7,416 bases of DNA, taken from positions 1 through 7,416 of the forward strand of contig JBBDXA010000053.1 of assembly GCA_040902585.1 (NCBI GenBank), given 5' to 3'. Below are positions 4,159 through 7,416 of the stretch, piece by piece (the stretch's first letter is position 1; the number at the start of each line of letters is the position of its first letter). The notes beneath the pieces are model-generated. The model worked only from the letters and a program-made list of their open reading frames with translations, made no database searches and was not told the origin of the DNA. The DNA is from JBBDXA01 sp040902585. GTDB taxonomy: Bacteria; Planctomycetota; Phycisphaerae; Phycisphaerales; Phycisphaeraceae. The translations under genes were made by a program, and so were the position numbers.

Positions 4159-6519
4159 ATGGCCTGCTTTTCAAGCACGCGACTCGAAGTTCTTTGCGGC
4201 CTTGTCGCGTTCATGACGGTCGGCCGCGCGGCCGCTGCGCCGCTAACCGATTCCGCCTTCGGTGCCACGATCGATCATTATTGTGTGAGTTGTCACGACG
4301 CTGCGACGAAGAAGGGCGATCTCGATCTGGAGACACTTGTCGCCAAGGGCGTCACTGAGAACAGCCCGGCGTGGGAAAAGGCGCTGCGCATGATCGAGGC
4401 GCGACAGATGCCGCCGATCGGCAAGAAGCGGCCGACGGACGACGGTTACGGGTTGCTTTCGGACTACCTGGTCAACCGGCTCGATGCCTCCGCCGCGAAG
4501 AATCCCAACGCCGGTCGGGTCGATACGTTTCGACGCCTGAATCGCACGGAATACCAGAACGCGATTCGCGATCTGCTCGCGCTGGAGATCGACGCTTCAT
4601 CGCTGCTTCCCGCTGACGAATCCAGTCACGGTTTCGATCACATCACCGTCGGCGATCTTTCGCCCGCCCTGCTCACGCGCTACGTGCAGGCGGCCCAGAA
4701 GATCAGTCGACTCGCCGTCGGCTCGCCCCTGAAACGTCCCGATGGCGCGACCTATCGCATCAAGCCGGACACCACGCAGGAGAGCCACGTGCCCGGCCTT
4801 CCGCTTGGTACGCGCGGCGGCGCGAACTTCCGGCACACCTTCCCGCGCGACGGTGAGTATGAGATTCAAATCCGCCTGACGCGAGATCGCAACGATGAAG
4901 TCGAAGGTCTCAGCGGCACGCATCAGCTTGAAATCCTGTTGGACAAGGAGCGCGTCGCGGGGCTGGTCGTTTCGCCGCCGAAGAACAGGCGGGCCGCGGA
5001 TTTCGATGATTCAAAGCTGAATGCGAGAGTGAAGGTTGAGGCTGGGCCGCGCGATCTGGGGGTGACGTTCATCGACAATGGCGAGTCGATCGAAGAGACA
5101 AAGCGACAGCCGTTGAACGTGCATTTCAATCTGCATCGTCACCCGCGCCTTTCGCCGGCGATTTATCAGGTTTCGATCACCGGACCTTTCTCGAATGAGA
5201 AGGCGTCCGATGAGACGGGTGACACGCCGAGTCGACGGCGCATTTTCGTATCGCTGCCCGGCTACAAGCAGGATGCCGCTGCCGCGAAGAAGACCCTCGC
5301 TCGGTTCGCGCGCCTCGCCTACCGCAGGTCTGTTGATGATGCCGATGTGGACAGGCTCATGGGCTTCTTCGACGATGGTCAGAAGCAAGGAGGTTTCGAC
5401 GCGGGCATCGAGGCGGCGCTCAGCGCGATTCTCACCAGCCCGTCGTTCCTGCTGAAGATCGAGCGCGAACCGAAGGAAGCGATGGCGGGCAAGGCGTACG
5501 AGATCAGTCAGGTGGAGCTGGCTTCTCGCCTCTCGTTCTTCCTGTGGAGTTCGATTCCTGATGATGAACTGCTCGCGCTGGCGGAACACGGCAAGCTCCG
5601 GCAGGCCGATGTGCTCGAAGCGCAGGTGAAGCGCATGCTGGCTGACGAGAAGGCATCGACGCTGGCGACCAACTTCGCCAGCCAGTGGCTGCACCTTCGC
5701 AATCTCGATTCGATCACGCCGGATGGTCGACTGTTTCCGGACTTCGATGACAACCTGCGCCAGGCGATGCGAAAGGAAACCGAGTTGCACGTGCGCGAAC
5801 TCTTGAAGAGCGATCGCGGCGTGCTCGATCTCATTCGCACTGATCACACGTACCTTAACGAACGCCTCGCCAAACACTACGGCATCCCGCACGTCTATGG
5901 CAGCCGATTCCGCCGCGTCGATCTTCCCCCGAGCAGTCAGCGCGGCGGCCTGTTGCGGCAGGGCAGCATCCTGACCGTCACCTCTTACGCCACGCGAACT
6001 TCGCCTGTGATTCGCGGCAACTGGATACTCGAGAACATCCTCGGCTCCCCCGCGCCGCCTCCGCCGCAGGATGTGCCTTCGCTCGATGAATCGGCGGTGA
6101 TCGCAGCCGACTTGACCGTGCGCCAACGGCTGAACAAGCACCGCGAAGACCCGAGCTGTGCGAGTTGCCACAACCTGATGGACCCGGTCGGTTTCTCGCT
6201 GGAAAACTTCGACGCGGTCGGACGCTGGCGCGATCTGGAAGCGGGGCGGCCTGTGGACGCGGCCGGCGGCCTGCCCGATGGCAGCCGATTTACAGGCGTT
6301 GCGGGATTGGAGGAAGCTATACTGAAACGCCCGAGTATCTTTGTGACGGCCATGACCGAACGGCTCCTGACGTTTGGCCTCGGGCGCGGCGTCGAGCTTT
6401 CGGATGGGCCTGCGCTTCGGCAGGTGGTTCGCGCGGCGGCGAATGATGACTACAAGCTCTCAGCGATCGTGCTGGGCATCGTTCGCAGCGTCCCTTTTCA
6501 GATGAGGAATGCGCAATGA
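4159..6519 (+). CDS. Secreted diheme DUF1592-group protein (planctomycete cytochrome/PSD modules)
   Basis: A 786-aa exported protein of unknown reaction. Modules in order: Sec signal peptide (about 1-27: Arg8, hydrophobic core 11-21, AAAA before Pro28); a planctomycete cytochrome c domain with CVSCH (C42-H46) and a likely distal heme ligand M84 in QMPP; DUF1587 (about 122-187, TFRRLNRTEYQNAIRDLL); a beta-rich segment (about 195-345) with no domain I recognise, perhaps a carbohydrate-binding-like sandwich; DUF1595 (about 372-434); DUF1592 (about 446-572); DUF1588 (about 592-690) with a second heme motif CASCH (C667-H671) followed by LMDPVGFSLENFDAVGRW; and DUF1585 (about 714-783). Two CXXCH sites imply two covalently bound c-type hemes and periplasmic electron transfer. 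ATG 4159 is the first start after an in-frame stop (TGA 4144-4146) and opens directly on the signal peptide. The stop overlaps the next ATG (ATGA), so the two proteins are coupled. Partnership with DUF1552 is common in such loci; substrate unknown. Confidence 0.92.
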   Translation: MACFSSTRLEVLCGLVAFMTVGRAAAAPLTDSAFGATIDHYCVSCHDAATKKGDLDLETLVAKGVTENSPAWEKALRMIEARQMPPIGKKRPTDDGYGLLSDYLVNRLDASAAKNPNAGRVDTFRRLNRTEYQNAIRDLLALEIDASSLLPADESSHGFDHITVGDLSPALLTRYVQAAQKISRLAVGSPLKRPDGATYRIKPDTTQESHVPGLPLGTRGGANFRHTFPRDGEYEIQIRLTRDRNDEVEGLSGTHQLEILLDKERVAGLVVSPPKNRRAADFDDSKLNARVKVEAGPRDLGVTFIDNGESIEETKRQPLNVHFNLHRHPRLSPAIYQVSITGPFSNEKASDETGDTPSRRRIFVSLPGYKQDAAAAKKTLARFARLAYRRSVDDADVDRLMGFFDDGQKQGGFDAGIEAALSAILTSPSFLLKIEREPKEAMAGKAYEISQVELASRLSFFLWSSIPDDELLALAEHGKLRQADVLEAQVKRMLADEKASTLATNFASQWLHLRNLDSITPDGRLFPDFDDNLRQAMRKETELHVRELLKSDRGVLDLIRTDHTYLNERLAKHYGIPHVYGSRFRRVDLPPSSQRGGLLRQGSILTVTSYATRTSPVIRGNWILENILGSPAPPPPQDVPSLDESAVIAADLTVRQRLNKHREDPSCASCHNLMDPVGFSLENFDAVGRWRDLEAGRPVDAAGGLPDGSRFTGVAGLEEAILKRPSIFVTAMTERLLTFGLGRGVELSDGPALRQVVRAAANDDYKLSAIVLGIVRSVPFQMRNAQ
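6504..6508 (+). promoter_or_regulatory. Ribosome binding site of the DUF1552 gene
   Basis: GAGGA inside the end of the upstream coding sequence lies 7 bases before ATG 6516. It supports the overlapping ATGA start and translational coupling. Confidence 0.6.
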
Positions 6520-7416
6520 GTTTCATCACGGGCAAAGCCATCTCTCGCCGCGCGATGCTTCGAGGTGCCGGGGCTGTGATCGCGCTGCCTTTGCTCGATG
6601 CGATGATCCCGGCCGGGCTCGCGGCTGCGAAGACGCCGATCAAACCCGTCAAGCGATTGAGTTATGTCTTTATGCCGATGGGCTGCGATCACACGCGGTG
6701 GACACCCAAGGGCGAGAAGCTCGATGAGTTGCCTTTCATTCTTGAATCCCTTGCGCCGGTTCGCGATCAGGTGAGCATCCTCAGCAACCTCGAACTCGCC
6801 AGCGCCTATCCCGGTTCGCATGCGACATCGAACTCCGCGTTTCTGAGCTGCGCCCGCGCCAAGCACACCGAGAGCACCGACTATCGTCTTGGCATCACCG
6901 CCGATCAGATCGCGGCGAAGCACATCGGCCAGTCCACCAAGCTCCCGTCGCTCGAACTTTCGATGGACCTGATGCAGGTCGTCGGTCAGTGCGACAACGG
7001 TTACGCCTGCGTCTACCAGAACAATCTTTCCTGGTCCTCACCGACCACGCCGCTGCCTTGCGAAGCCCATCCGCGTCTCGTCTTTGAGAGCATGTTCGGT
7101 GAAGGCGGCAGCGCGAAGGAACGTCGCGAAGCCTTGAAGAAACAGGCGAGCCTGCTCGATTCGATGGCGGATGAAATAGGTCGGCTCAAGCGCGAAGTCG
7201 GAGCGCAGGACCAGCGCAAGATCGATGAGTACCTTCAGTCCGTCCGCGAAGTCGAACGTCGCATCCAGAAAGCTGACGCGGATGTGAACAAAGGCGAACT
7301 GCGCGACCTGGAGCGCCCGCTGGGGGTGCCCGCTTCGTACGGCGATCATGCAAAGCTGATGTTCGATCTTCAGGTGCTGGCGATGCAGGGGGACATCACG
7401 CGGGTGATGACGTTCC
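6516..7416 (+). CDS. DUF1552 (HXXSHH-family) Tat-exported protein, 3' end outside window
   Basis: An open frame of 300 codons running off the right edge. The start is set by the ATGA overlap with the preceding stop and by GAGGA 7 bases upstream. The N-terminus carries a twin-arginine signal: SRRAML (10-15), hydrophobic GAGAVIALPLLDAM (17-30), then an Ala-rich cleavage region near 33-38. The mature part shows DUF1552 features: LSYVFMPMGCDHTRWTPKG (48-66), LPFILESLAPVRDQVSILSNL (near 72-92), GSH near 100-102, and a charged helical, coiled-coil-like stretch (about 200-255). It ends in a FDLQVLAMQGDITRVMTF segment that in this family soon precedes the HXXSHH motif. Family members are usually about 430-450 aa, so roughly two thirds is present and the motif cannot be checked. 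Tat export suggests folding with a metal or cofactor before transport; the function is unknown. It likely acts with the coupled diheme protein in the periplasm or at the cell surface. Confidence 0.9.
   Translation, partial: MSFITGKAISRRAMLRGAGAVIALPLLDAMIPAGLAAAKTPIKPVKRLSYVFMPMGCDHTRWTPKGEKLDELPFILESLAPVRDQVSILSNLELASAYPGSHATSNSAFLSCARAKHTESTDYRLGITADQIAAKHIGQSTKLPSLELSMDLMQVVGQCDNGYACVYQNNLSWSSPTTPLPCEAHPRLVFESMFGEGGSAKERREALKKQASLLDSMADEIGRLKREVGAQDQRKIDEYLQSVREVERRIQKADADVNKGELRDLERPLGVPASYGDHAKLMFDLQVLAMQGDITRVMTF

Noticed and set aside
3717..4268. A 183-codon minus-strand open frame covering most of the intergenic region
   Set aside because: Low-complexity Arg/Ser/Pro-rich translation with no motif. 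It overlaps the start of the DUF1592-group gene, and the plus strand shows a promoter and a protein-like remnant instead.
5011..6171. A 386-codon minus-strand open frame over the DUF1592-group gene
   Set aside because: Antisense shadow; the plus strand carries conserved domains and heme motifs here.

Overview
This GC-rich window looks like chromosome of a Planctomycetota bacterium or a close ecological relative. The evidence is a translationally coupled pair typical of that group: a secreted diheme protein with DUF1587/1595/1592/1588/1585 modules, and a Tat-exported DUF1552 (HXXSHH-family) protein. Verrucomicrobiota, Acidobacteriota and Myxococcota also carry such pairs, so the phylum call is an inference. 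All intact genes lie on the plus strand.

Left part (1-3570): after a short decayed relic resembling IS3-family transposase OrfB (61-198) comes a set of catabolic genes. They are a sugar phosphate isomerase/epimerase-type TIM barrel (259-1176), deoxyribose-phosphate aldolase DeoC (1222-1959), and a GabD-type aldehyde dehydrogenase (2098-3570). The likely logic is carbon-skeleton rearrangement or cleavage in the cytoplasm: an isomerase/epimerase, an aldolase that releases glyceraldehyde 3-phosphate plus acetaldehyde, and a dehydrogenase that oxidises an aldehyde. The true substrates of the first and third enzymes are not fixed by the sequence. The dehydrogenase keeps the catalytic core of succinate-semialdehyde dehydrogenase but has lost two of the three expected carboxylate-binding residues.

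Middle part (3571-4158, 588 bases without an intact gene): this is the least ordinary stretch. It holds overlapping hairpins right after the dehydrogenase stop, a G-rich block with a 7-bp inverted repeat, a near-consensus sigma-70 promoter (TTGTCA, 17 bp, TATAAT) facing right, and a GC-rich leader able to form alternative hairpins. It also holds an 11-bp perfect tandem repeat joined to a palindrome, and an apparent 3'-terminal gene remnant (3881-3988), possibly of a SASA-type carbohydrate esterase.

Right part (4159-7416): the DUF1592-group diheme protein (786 aa, Sec signal) overlaps the DUF1552 protein by ATGA. The latter runs off the window after 300 residues, shortly before the region where its name-giving HXXSHH motif would be expected. 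The two are probably exported and work together in the cell envelope; the reaction is unknown. This pair is the best candidate for under-described biology here.
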